A stretch of 64,000 nucleotides of DNA from JARRKC01 sp963723965 (GTDB lineage Bacteria > Acidobacteriota > UBA6911 > RPQK01 > JAPXNP01). Both the position numbers and the translations under genes were made by a program. Where the stretch lies: positions 62,001 through 126,000 of the forward strand of contig CAVRSV010000002.1 of assembly GCA_963723965.1 (NCBI GenBank). Reading direction: 5' to 3'. Each line of letters starts with the position of its first letter. Within the stretch, counting starts at the first letter, position 1. This document shows, one piece after another, positions 56,820 through 64,000 of the stretch. Under the pieces are notes generated by a model. It saw only the letters and a program-made list of their open reading frames with translations. It did no database searches and was not told the DNA's origin.

Positions 56820-58400
56820 CTAGAACATCCAGCCACGATTTCGGGCTTCCGGGGATGAAAGGTAGCGGTGGAAGAACTCCAGGCGGGCGGCATCCGCGAC
56901 CGGTCCCGCGCCGAAGGAGTCGCCCAGCTCCATGATCGTCGTCTGGTCGGGATCCGTCGCCGGCCAGGGCGGCCGTCCGCCGCTGTTGGGGTCTCCGGTC
57001 TTGACGAAGTGGACCCAGTAGGCGGACATCATCGCCGCGATGCGGCGGTCCGCTTCGGTGAACGGGCGGTCGGACACATCGAGATTGTCGAAGACGTAGG
57101 GGAGCTCCGAGGAATGGAAGGAGCCGTAAAGCTGAGCATTCGGGCCGGGTTCGACGTGGTTCCACAGGTAGATGAAGGTCTTCGAACGCACGGCCTGATT
57201 CCGCTCGCGGGCCCACTCATAGAGGGCCACGCGATAGCGGTCCCGGGTCGATCGCTTCAGGACCGACAAGGCATCCTCGTCCCGGTCGACCGGGTAGAGC
57301 GAGAGGAACTCGTCGGCCAGCGACCCGAACCTTTGCCGTGCCAGTTCCTTGAAACGGGCCACGTCAACGTTCCCGTAGTCGGGAAGGAAGCTGGCCTCCT
57401 CGGCGACCACGCCTGCCAGGACTGGGATGTCCGGCTGCCCGGCCTGTTCGGCGGAGGTCTTGGGAAGAAACCAGCCGTCGACGACGGGACCGAAGCGGAC
57501 CGAGGATGCCGCCGCATCGGCGGGCCGGATGCCGAAGGCCTCCACGGGCAGGCGGCGCAGCGCTTCGATCGATGAGGCGCCCCGTGCCTTGACGTAGTCG
57601 ACTCCGGCCTGTTCCGCTCCCTCCAGACTCGCGCGTGAGGGAAGGGCCGAACCGGGACCGCTCTCGATGATGGCCTGGCTGAAGAGGCCCTTGGCCAGCG
57701 GTGACGACATCAGGTACTGGACGGCCGCGGCGCCGGCCGACTGTCCTGCGATGGTCACCTGTTTCGGGTTTCCGCCGAAAGCCGAGATGTTGTCGCGCAC
57801 CCAGCGCAGCGCAGCGACGATATCGAGCAAGCCGTAGTTCCCCGCAGAGTGATGGGGCGACTCCTCCATCAGTTCGGGATGGGCCAGGAAGCCGAAGACG
57901 TTGACCCGGTAATTCACGTTGACGACGACGATGCCCTGGGCGGCCAGTCGAGTTCCCTCGTAGAGGGGGACCGAACCCGAGCCGCTGTCGAAGCCGCCGC
58001 CATGGATCCAGAAGAAGACCGGCAGTCGGTCCTCGCTGGTCTCGGCCGGTGTCCACACGTTCAGGTAGAGACAGTCCTCGCTGACCGGACCCGGAATCAC
58101 GTACTCCGTCGTCCAGGGTCCAAAGCCCCCCGTCTGATCCCGCTGGATGCAGCTGGGAGAGAAGTGGGTCGCCTCCAGGACGTCGCTCCAGGGCGCCGCC
58201 GCCTGGGGAGGACGCCAGCGCAAGTCTCCCACAGGAGGCGCCGCGTAAGGGATGCCGAGGAAGGCGCTGACGCCGCCTCCCGTCGCGATCCCTGAGATCC
58301 CGCCTGCCGGCGGTGTCGCCTGTCGCATCGCGGCAAAGGCGGAGGTGATGAAGATTACGCTGAGAAACAGCATGCCGGGCAATGCGAGTCCCCGTTTCAT
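56820..58400 (-). CDS. Secreted type-B carboxylesterase
   Basis: 526 residues; ATG at 58400 behind AGGAG. Signal peptide MKRGLALPGMLFLSVIFITS. Oxyanion hole FFWIHGGGFDSGSG; the nucleophile Ser lies in VTIAGQSAGAAAVQYL; the His is probably in YGSFHSSELPYVF; EDCLYLNVWTP is the type-B signature 2. It hydrolyses ester bonds of small substrates in the periplasm or outside. Closely followed by the metalloprotease gene. Confidence 0.9.
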   Translation of the reverse strand: MKRGLALPGMLFLSVIFITSAFAAMRQATPPAGGISGIATGGGVSAFLGIPYAAPPVGDLRWRPPQAAAPWSDVLEATHFSPSCIQRDQTGGFGPWTTEYVIPGPVSEDCLYLNVWTPAETSEDRLPVFFWIHGGGFDSGSGSVPLYEGTRLAAQGIVVVNVNYRVNVFGFLAHPELMEESPHHSAGNYGLLDIVAALRWVRDNISAFGGNPKQVTIAGQSAGAAAVQYLMSSPLAKGLFSQAIIESGPGSALPSRASLEGAEQAGVDYVKARGASSIEALRRLPVEAFGIRPADAAASSVRFGPVVDGWFLPKTSAEQAGQPDIPVLAGVVAEEASFLPDYGNVDVARFKELARQRFGSLADEFLSLYPVDRDEDALSVLKRSTRDRYRVALYEWARERNQAVRSKTFIYLWNHVEPGPNAQLYGSFHSSELPYVFDNLDVSDRPFTEADRRIAAMMSAYWVHFVKTGDPNSGGRPPWPATDPDQTTIMELGDSFGAGPVADAARLEFFHRYLSSPEARNRGWMF

Positions 58401-58482
58401 GATTGGCTCCTGGTGCGCTCGACGGCGCCGGCCCAGCATTCCACGAGGCCGTCGACAGTGCAAGAGGGAAGTCGGCCGGATC

Positions 58483-61400
58483 TCAGGCGATGCGCGCGGC
58501 ACCCCCAAGCAGTCGCTGCCGGCAGATCTGCTCGTGGAGGGGCATGCGAAGGGCCTGGTAGTGTTGTCGGGCCCTGCCGAGAAAGCCATGGGCGCGCGCG
58601 CGGTCAGCCGGCCGCCCCCGCAACAGCAGGAATTCGGCGCGCCAGCGGTCGATCTCCGGTTGCTCGGTGCGGAAGGGAATGGAGGCCGCGGCCGCGCGTG
58701 CCGCCTCGAGGTGCCCTTCCGCTTCCTCCCACAGTCCGGCCGCGCCGGCGGCGACGCCGACTGCAGTCTCAACCAGGCCCAAGACGTTGAACTGCACGAT
58801 CGTGCCCAGGTCGAGCGAGGCGAGGGCCGTCGTGTAGAGGGCTCCGGAGCGGTCCCATTCTTCCAGCCACGCCAACCCCAGGATCGTCATGAGCAGGCGG
58901 TTCCAACCACCGGCGGTTCTGGGCGTCTCGGAGAGGGAGGGGCCGGCATCATTCAGCAGCCGCAATGCCTCCTCGCGTTTTCCCGAGAATCCCAGGTAGG
59001 CCAGCCGGCATCCCCAGTCCGAGCCTCCCGTGAAGTCGGACGGCTCGAGGCTGACGGCATCCTGGAAATGCCGCCCGGCGTCCGGAAGCCTTCCCGCCAA
59101 CCAGTCGGTCAATCCGAGCCAGGAGTGGGCTTCCGAGATCCACTTGAGGTGAGCCTGGCGACAGAACTCCAGGTCCTGTTCGGCAAAGGATCGGAATGCC
59201 TGGATGTCTCCCGACTCCAGAAAATCCGCCTGACCGAGGACACGACGGATCATCCAGAGGCTGGCGACGTGACCGATGCGGTCACCCAGAGCGGCCGCTT
59301 CGGGCGCCCGCCGGTGAATCTCCGCCAGCTCACCGATTCCCAACAGACCGCAGAGCTCGAAGACCCGGCCTTCGACCTGATCCCAGGGCGAGTCGGACAA
59401 GAGCCTGCCGGCCTCGGCGCCCGCTTCGGCGGCGTCCCGAAGTCGCATCCGGTAGAAGGCTTCACACGCTTTGTGAGTGTGGAGAAATCCCAGGAGCTTG
59501 TTCTCGCCAAGCCGACGGGCCGTCTCAAAGGCCTCCTCGGTCAGAGGTGCCCCCTCGTCGAGCCGGCCCTCCTGGCTGCGCGAATGTCCTGCCCAGGCCA
59601 GGAGCCGTGCCCGACGCACCTGATCCGCATCGGCGAGCACTTCGATCCCTCGCCGGCTGACCCGGTGAGCGGCCTCGAGCTGGCCGAGCCAGATGAGCTG
59701 GCTGGACAGGAGATCGGACAGCTCACCGAATCGGCTGCGATTGCCGGCGCGTTCCAGCAGGTCCAGGGCCTCGAGCCAGTCCTTGTGAGCCTCTCTCCAC
59801 TGAGCCAGCCCGGTCAGGGCGAGCCCCTTCTTGAAGAGCAGGTCCCCCCGGGTAGCGGGGTCCTTGCGGGCGAAAGTCATGGCCTGCTCGTAGAAGCGAG
59901 CGGCCTCGTGAAATGCCGTCTTGGCCAGGGCTTCATCCCCCGCTCTGGCGAGGTACTTCAACTTGCGTTCCGCCGGAGCCATGGAACCGGCGGAGGTCAG
60001 ATGGCGCGCAATCTCGATGGCGTCGCCACTCTCCGTCGTTTCCTCCGCGGACTCGAGAACATCCGCCACTCGCAGATGGGTGGCCTGGCGGCGCGGTGGA
60101 GACATGAGATCGAGCAGGGTCTGGCGCACGAGGGCGTGGGAAAAAGCGTAGACGAGGTCTCCATTCTCACCGGCCGGGTAGACGAGGCCGAGGCGCCCCG
60201 CCTCCTCCAGAGCGTCGATCAGGGACGCCGGCGGCTCACCCGCACAGCGGGCCAGCAGCTCGAAAGGGAAGGTCCGACCCAGGACGGCAGCGGTGCGCAC
60301 GAGGCGATGCGTTCCCTCGGAAAGCCGTTCGAGGCGGCGCCCGAGAACCAGCAGCACATCTTCGGGAACTCCGAACTCCTCCGGAACAAGGTCCGCCTTC
60401 CAGCGGCCGTCCTCGTCGAAAAGGAACCCTTCGTCCCGCAGATGGTCGAAGAGCTTCTCCACGAAAAAGGGATTGCCCTCGGTGATCTGGGCGATTGTGC
60501 CGGAGATCCGGGCCGGGACGTCGCGGCCGGCGAGCTGCCGGAGCAGCCCGTTCACATCGCCTTCCGGCAGTCGTCCGAGGACGACCCGACGCAGTACCCG
60601 CGCCTGCAGGAGCGGACCGAGTGCTTTGGAGAAGACTTCGTTCTCGTCAAGGGAGTGGGGACGGTGGGTCCCCACGATCAGCAACGGCAGGGAGGGTGCC
60701 TCGGCGGCGATGTGCTGAACGAGGGCGGAGGTGGCGGAATCGGCCCAGTGAAGATCTTCCAGGGCGAGCACGACCGGTCTTTCCGAACAGAGTCTTTCGA
60801 CGAATTCTCGGACGGCGCTGAACAGAAGCCGGCGTTCCTGTTCCGGAGGGACGTTCAGGGGGGCCGGAATGTCGGGAAGGGCGCGCCGAATACGTGGTGT
60901 CAAGCGGGCGATCTCGGGAGCCAGTGGTCCCAGGCGATCGAGCAATAAGCCGGGCTCGCTCTCTCGAGCGAACCGCTCCAGGATCTCCACGAAAGGCAGG
61001 AAGGGGGTGGCGGACTCGAGTTCCGAACAGCGGCCGATCAGCACGGTCATGGCCGCCCCATGAGCGCCATCGAGCACGTACTCGACCAGACGGGTCTTGC
61101 CGACGCCGGCCTCGCCCTCCAGCAGGACCATGCTGCCCTGGCCGCAGCGGGCCTGTGAAAGCAGCTCCTGAAGGAGACGGCACTCCTCGGCCCGGCCGAT
61201 CATTGAGCGGCGAGCCGCCGGAACGCAGCTGGAAACCGGGCGGGACAGGACCGCCGGGATCGAGCCGGAACCGCGGTCGCTCAAGCTGTCCGGGACGACC
61301 GGTTGTCCAATCCAGTCGAGCATCTCCCGAGCCGAGCGGAAGCGTTCCGAGACCTCCTTGCGGGTCGCCCGAAAGATCAGCTCGCTCAGTTCCCGGGGCA

Positions 61401-62124
61401 CGTCGGGACGGCTCTCGGAAAGAGGCTGCGGCGCCTCGGTCAACACTGCCGTCAGCGATGCCGCCAGACCCTCCTTCCGGGTCGAGATGGTCCCGGTGGC
61501 GGCTTCGTGCAGAACCATGCCGAGCGAGTAAAGATCCGTCCGTGGATCGACGGGATCCCCTCGGAGTTGTTCCGGAGACATGTAGGAGACGGTTCCCAGC
61601 AGCGAGCCCGGCATGGTGAGCTCGGTCGTGCCCCGGGCGATGGTCGCCTGTTCGTTGGTGAGCTTGGCCAAGCCGAAGTCGAGCAGCTTGACCCCACCGT
61701 CGGAGGTCAGGAAGATATTCTCCGGCTTGATGTCGCGGTGGATGATGCCGCGGTCGTGTGCCGCCTGCAGGCCCCTGAGCACCGCAACTGCCAGCTGCAG
61801 AAGCGATTCTGGGGACAGGGGGCCTCGTTCGATGGCCTGGCGCAGCGTCTCACCTTCGAGCAGTTCCAGAACCAGGTAAGGACAGCCCTGGAACTCACCG
61901 ATGTCGTAGAGAGCGCAAATGGACGGATGATTGAGGGCCGAGGCGGCGCGGGCCTCCCGCAGGAGCCGGTCGGCGCCGATTCCGGCCTGTCCGTCCCGTT
62001 CGGGCAGAAACTTGAGCGCAACGTCGCGCCCCAGTCGCTGGTCGCGGGCACGGTACAGAACTCCCATGCCACCTCGCCCGAGCTCGGCGAGAATCCGGTA
62101 GTGCGAAACCGTTCGGCCAATCAT
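58483..62124 (-). CDS. Ser/Thr protein kinase fused to an AAA ATPase and TPR domain
   Basis: 1213 residues. The kinase domain (1-270) has the glycine loop LGRGGMGVLY, Lys38, HRDIKPEN (129-136), DFG (149-151) and GTVSYMSPEQL. A linker leads to an ATPase of the adenylate-cyclase/LuxR (AAA_16) type with MIGRAEECRLLQ, Walker A EGEAGVGKTRLVEYV and Walker B VVLALEDLHWAD. The last 500 residues are TPR-like (QWREAHKDWLEALDLLERAG). There is no membrane helix, so it is cytoplasmic. Such multidomain kinases act as large signalling hubs. No frame damage in 3.6 kb. Confidence 0.9.
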   Translation of the reverse strand: MIGRTVSHYRILAELGRGGMGVLYRARDQRLGRDVALKFLPERDGQAGIGADRLLREARAASALNHPSICALYDIGEFQGCPYLVLELLEGETLRQAIERGPLSPESLLQLAVAVLRGLQAAHDRGIIHRDIKPENIFLTSDGGVKLLDFGLAKLTNEQATIARGTTELTMPGSLLGTVSYMSPEQLRGDPVDPRTDLYSLGMVLHEAATGTISTRKEGLAASLTAVLTEAPQPLSESRPDVPRELSELIFRATRKEVSERFRSAREMLDWIGQPVVPDSLSDRGSGSIPAVLSRPVSSCVPAARRSMIGRAEECRLLQELLSQARCGQGSMVLLEGEAGVGKTRLVEYVLDGAHGAAMTVLIGRCSELESATPFLPFVEILERFARESEPGLLLDRLGPLAPEIARLTPRIRRALPDIPAPLNVPPEQERRLLFSAVREFVERLCSERPVVLALEDLHWADSATSALVQHIAAEAPSLPLLIVGTHRPHSLDENEVFSKALGPLLQARVLRRVVLGRLPEGDVNGLLRQLAGRDVPARISGTIAQITEGNPFFVEKLFDHLRDEGFLFDEDGRWKADLVPEEFGVPEDVLLVLGRRLERLSEGTHRLVRTAAVLGRTFPFELLARCAGEPPASLIDALEEAGRLGLVYPAGENGDLVYAFSHALVRQTLLDLMSPPRRQATHLRVADVLESAEETTESGDAIEIARHLTSAGSMAPAERKLKYLARAGDEALAKTAFHEAARFYEQAMTFARKDPATRGDLLFKKGLALTGLAQWREAHKDWLEALDLLERAGNRSRFGELSDLLSSQLIWLGQLEAAHRVSRRGIEVLADADQVRRARLLAWAGHSRSQEGRLDEGAPLTEEAFETARRLGENKLLGFLHTHKACEAFYRMRLRDAAEAGAEAGRLLSDSPWDQVEGRVFELCGLLGIGELAEIHRRAPEAAALGDRIGHVASLWMIRRVLGQADFLESGDIQAFRSFAEQDLEFCRQAHLKWISEAHSWLGLTDWLAGRLPDAGRHFQDAVSLEPSDFTGGSDWGCRLAYLGFSGKREEALRLLNDAGPSLSETPRTAGGWNRLLMTILGLAWLEEWDRSGALYTTALASLDLGTIVQFNVLGLVETAVGVAAGAAGLWEEAEGHLEAARAAAASIPFRTEQPEIDRWRAEFLLLRGRPADRARAHGFLGRARQHYQALRMPLHEQICRQRLLGGAARIA

Positions 62125-62355
62125 CGAGCCCCGCTGGCACGCTCACCGACCGGATCGGCCGCTCCCGAGCGCCTGTCCAGGTCATCCCGGATGGCCCCGG
62201 AGGGCGGTGCCACCTGTGTGGACTTCCAGTTCGGTTGGCGAACGCCCACTCTGCTTGGTGTGTAAATTCGAGAAACCTAATCTACATTTATATCAAGTTC
62301 CTCGATTTCTGCCAAGCGGAGATCGCAGGGCCCGCTTCAGGTCCGGGTCTTCCGC

Positions 62356-62526
62356 CTAGGAATCGCCGCCGTCCGGGGGCGGGTATCCACAGCAGTCGGC
62401 CGGGGCGACCGTCGTGGCGGCGGGAGCACTCTCGACCTGGAGGGTCGTCGTGCTCGAACTCGTGGTGTCGACGCGGGACGCGAAGAGTGCAACGAAGCAA
62501 AACAGTGCAAAATACCAGCGAAACAT
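62356..62526 (-). CDS. Small secreted peptide, 56 residues
   Basis: ATG at 62526 follows a strong GAGGGAGG six bases upstream. The peptide starts MFRWYFALFCFVALFASRVD (signal peptide), has a Ser/Thr-rich middle (TTSSSTTTLQ) and ends APADCCGYPPPDGGDS before TAG. Two adjacent Cys and a proline-rich acidic end suggest a short exported peptide. It is divergent from the membrane-protein gene at 62698 and shares the intergenic palindromes with it. No family recognised. Confidence 0.6.
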   Translation of the reverse strand: MFRWYFALFCFVALFASRVDTTSSSTTTLQVESAPAATTVAPADCCGYPPPDGGDS

Positions 62527-62592
62527 TGCTAACCTCCCTCAAGAATTGCGATGAGCGGAGGTTAGGTTCGAGTGGCCGGAACTACACGGAAA

Positions 62593-62607
62593 TTCGGCAT
62601 TTCCGAT
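62593..62607. promoter_or_regulatory. Operator-like palindrome, site 1 of pair 1
   Basis: TTCGGCATTTCCGAT: TTCGG-N5-CCGA with the last base changed. Centre 32 bp from site 2. Confidence 0.5.
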
Positions 62608-62624
62608 GAAAACAGGGGATTCCT

Positions 62625-62639
62625 TTCGGGATGCCCGAA
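62625..62639. promoter_or_regulatory. Operator-like palindrome, site 2 of pair 1
   Basis: TTCGGGATGCCCGAA: perfect TTCGG-N5-CCGAA. It lies 20 bp upstream of the -35 element of the gene at 62698, a usual activator position. Confidence 0.55.
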
Positions 62640-62659
62640 AGTCGCAACATGAATTCGAC

Positions 62660-62689
62660 TTGACCCGCGGCTTTCGCAGGCCCTAGTCT
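62660..62689 (+). promoter_or_regulatory. Promoter of the membrane-protein gene at 62698
   Basis: TTGACC (62660-62665), 18 bp, TAGTCT (62684-62689). The expected start of transcription is about 62695-62697, only one to three bases before the ATG, so this message may also be nearly leaderless; no Shine-Dalgarno is seen. Confidence 0.45.
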
Positions 62690-62697
62690 TTACTGGC

Positions 62698-63423
62698 ATG
62701 GAATTCGTAGCTCTGACGGCGCTGAACGAAGCTCTTCTCGCTGTCATTCTATGGCGGGGTCTGAGGGAGAAACTTTGGGCGGACTTCGTCGGTTTCTATG
62801 TTTACGTGACTTTCTCGGTCCTGTCCGGGCTCGTGGCGGTGGCGATTCTGTTCTTCATGGGGATCTCCTCCCCGGCCTACCGGGTCTTCTACTACACAGC
62901 CAGCACCTTGGCTATCTTCGTCGGGGCCTGGTTCTTCTTTGACATCCTGCGGTGCCTGAGTCCCACCCCCAGGTCCGGGGTCCGATTGGCCCGCACCTTT
63001 CTTCTGGCGGCGATGGCGTTGGTCGTGCCGGTGGTCTGGGCGATCGTCCGGATGGAAGGCAACCCTCTGGACCGTCTCCAGGCGGTTTCCCTGATCTACA
63101 AGATGGCCGTCTGTCTGGTCGCCGTGTGCTATGTGGTCGAGCACCGGGAAGTCGAGCTGGGCCCGAATGTGGCGGGGATCTTGGCCGGAATGGGCTTACT
63201 CACCGGTTTTCAGTCTTTGAATTTCATCAGCTACCTGAGCGGAGGGATTAAGCACGATCTCTTCCAGCTTCTGGTCCCGAGCCTTTACAGCGGGGCCATG
63301 TTCGTTCTCCTCTTCAGCTTGTGGGAGCGCGACCCGGTGCGGTTCAATGATTCGAGACGGAACCTCGACTTGGGCTTCCAGCAGGGTTTTCGCGTGCTCC
63401 TTCGTTCCCTGCTGACTCGTTGA
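62698..63423 (+). CDS. Multi-spanning membrane protein of unknown function
   Basis: 241 residues with six to seven helices (FSVLSGLVAVAILFFMGI, YYTASTLAIFVGAWFFFDIL, TFLLAAMALVVPVVWAIV, MAVCLVAVCYVV, VAGILAGMGLLTGF, LYSGAMFVLLFSLW), a short N-terminus and a basic amphipathic C-terminus (DLGFQQGFRVLLRSLLTR). The layout resembles 7TM sensor heads without an effector domain. The paired TTCGG-N5-CCGAA sites upstream are shared with the next gene's upstream region. Family not recognised. Confidence 0.65.
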   Translation: MEFVALTALNEALLAVILWRGLREKLWADFVGFYVYVTFSVLSGLVAVAILFFMGISSPAYRVFYYTASTLAIFVGAWFFFDILRCLSPTPRSGVRLARTFLLAAMALVVPVVWAIVRMEGNPLDRLQAVSLIYKMAVCLVAVCYVVEHREVELGPNVAGILAGMGLLTGFQSLNFISYLSGGIKHDLFQLLVPSLYSGAMFVLLFSLWERDPVRFNDSRRNLDLGFQQGFRVLLRSLLTR

Positions 63424-63596
63424 GCTTGCGGGTGCGTCCACCGATTCGTTCGAGGCGGCTGGGATCTTTCACTCGCTTTTCGGGCACAGCTACCGGGAGA
63501 TCTTCCGGTCATCGCGGGTCGCCAGGAGAGCACCTCGAGTGGGGGAGCCTGAAAACCGGGGAGTTCGCCGGGGGGGACAGGAGACTGGCGGTAAGT

Positions 63597-63611
63597 TTCG
63601 GAGATTCCGAA
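63597..63611. promoter_or_regulatory. Operator-like palindrome, site 1 of pair 2
   Basis: TTCGGAGATTCCGAA: perfect TTCGG-N5-CCGAA, with the inner bases also pairing (TTCGGA/TCCGAA). Confidence 0.6.
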
Positions 63612-63628
63612 TGATTCGACCGACAACT

Positions 63629-63643
63629 TTCGGTATTACCGAA
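63629..63643. promoter_or_regulatory. Operator-like palindrome, site 2 of pair 2
   Basis: TTCGGTATTACCGAA: a perfect palindrome around a central T. The centre lies 32 bp from site 1, exactly as in pair 1, and about 100 bp before the ATG at 63742. The remaining 63424-63741 spacer holds nothing else recognisable. Confidence 0.6.
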
Positions 63644-63741
63644 TCTGCTTGCCCGTCAACCGGTCATTTGCGGGAAGCTAGTGGTGCAGGGGGCCGAATG
63701 GCCGAAGGACCTGCCGCAAAGGATTCGACAAGGCAGCCGAA

Positions 63742-64000
63742 ATGACGATGATTCAGGCCTACATCCTCGCTTTATTCTTGCTCTTCATCGTAGTCCTGCT
63801 CTATCACTTCCTGGGCAGCGTTCACTTCGAAGAGGCCGATCGGTTGCGGCTGGAGAGGGCCAATCTGAACCTTCAGACGATCATCCGGGTGCTCGAAGCT
63901 CCGGACACCCGACATTTGCTGGAAGACCCCGAGACCCGGGTATACGTCTTCCGGGAGTATGCCGATTCCCTGCGCAAGGACGTCTGGAACCTCATCCGGA
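63742..64000 (+). CDS. Single-pass membrane protein (partial, runs off the right edge)
   Basis: 86 residues visible from ATG 63742. The N-terminal helix (IQAYILALFLLFIVVLLYHF) is followed by a soluble, charged helical stretch (ANLNLQTIIRVLEAPDTRHL, then FREYADSLRKDVWNLIR). The end lies outside the window. Position after the multi-spanning protein and the matching paired palindromes suggest joint regulation. Confidence 0.6.
   Translation, partial: MTMIQAYILALFLLFIVVLLYHFLGSVHFEEADRLRLERANLNLQTIIRVLEAPDTRHLLEDPETRVYVFREYADSLRKDVWNLIR

Overview
The window is 64 kb of GC-rich bacterial chromosome, dense with genes on both strands. The gene mix points to a soil or sediment heterotroph of the Acidobacteriota or a similar phylum: MacB-type permeases, RsbU-like phosphatase, secreted glycosidase, DUF1080 protein, HExxH metalloprotease, Ser/Thr kinase fused to ATPase/TPR, and large secreted beta-repeat proteins. 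This is inferred from gene content; there is no rRNA or other marker gene to place it.

Layout. 1-1731 (minus): two FtsX/MacB permeases. 1990-4848 (minus): full-length glycine decarboxylase gcvP, whose promoter appears to make a leaderless mRNA. 4965-6492: SpoIIE-type phosphatase and a membrane protein. 6730-10432: secreted GH2 beta-galactosidase with an inserted LamG-like domain. 10768-15946: two tandem thioredoxin/TPR paralogues separated by a tandem repeat rich in hairpins. 16083-16769: DUF1080 protein. 16948-17023: tRNA-Lys(TTT). 17250-25269: accessory island of four headless Rhs/YD-repeat C-terminal cassettes with candidate immunity genes and an IS6-type transposase remnant. 25293-28535 (minus): methyltransferase, enolase-superfamily sugar-acid dehydratase, MFS transporter. 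29778-32291: secreted fibre with 51-bp coding repeats and a peptidase S74 chaperone domain. 32749-34424: DUF2157/GDYXXLXY pair. 34638-37439: polyol permease-like transporter convergent with an FGGY kinase. 38580-41839: secreted BNR-repeat protein. 42212-48118: PPK2, formylglycine-type lipoprotein, lipase-like hydrolase, amidohydrolase, truncated DUF389 protein. 48122-54001 (minus): radical SAM/SPASM enzyme followed by two Cys/Asp-repeat proteins, a possible RiPP system. 54347-62124 (minus): metalloprotease, carboxylesterase, kinase-ATPase-TPR protein. 62356-64000: a 56-residue secreted peptide and two membrane-protein genes under paired 15-bp palindromes.

The best candidates for something undescribed are (1) the SPASM enzyme with two long 13-residue-period Cys/Asp-repeat proteins sharing a near-identical leader, one fused to surface modules; (2) the Rhs cassette island beside tRNA-Lys; and (3) a mini-regulon defined by pairs of TTCGG-N5-CCGAA palindromes, each pair 32 bp apart, at two loci.

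At least seven long genes are broken by single-base indels, mostly in short homopolymers, and correcting them always gives a length divisible by three. This looks more like residual assembly error than gene death, so I annotate them as single genes and state where the frame changes.
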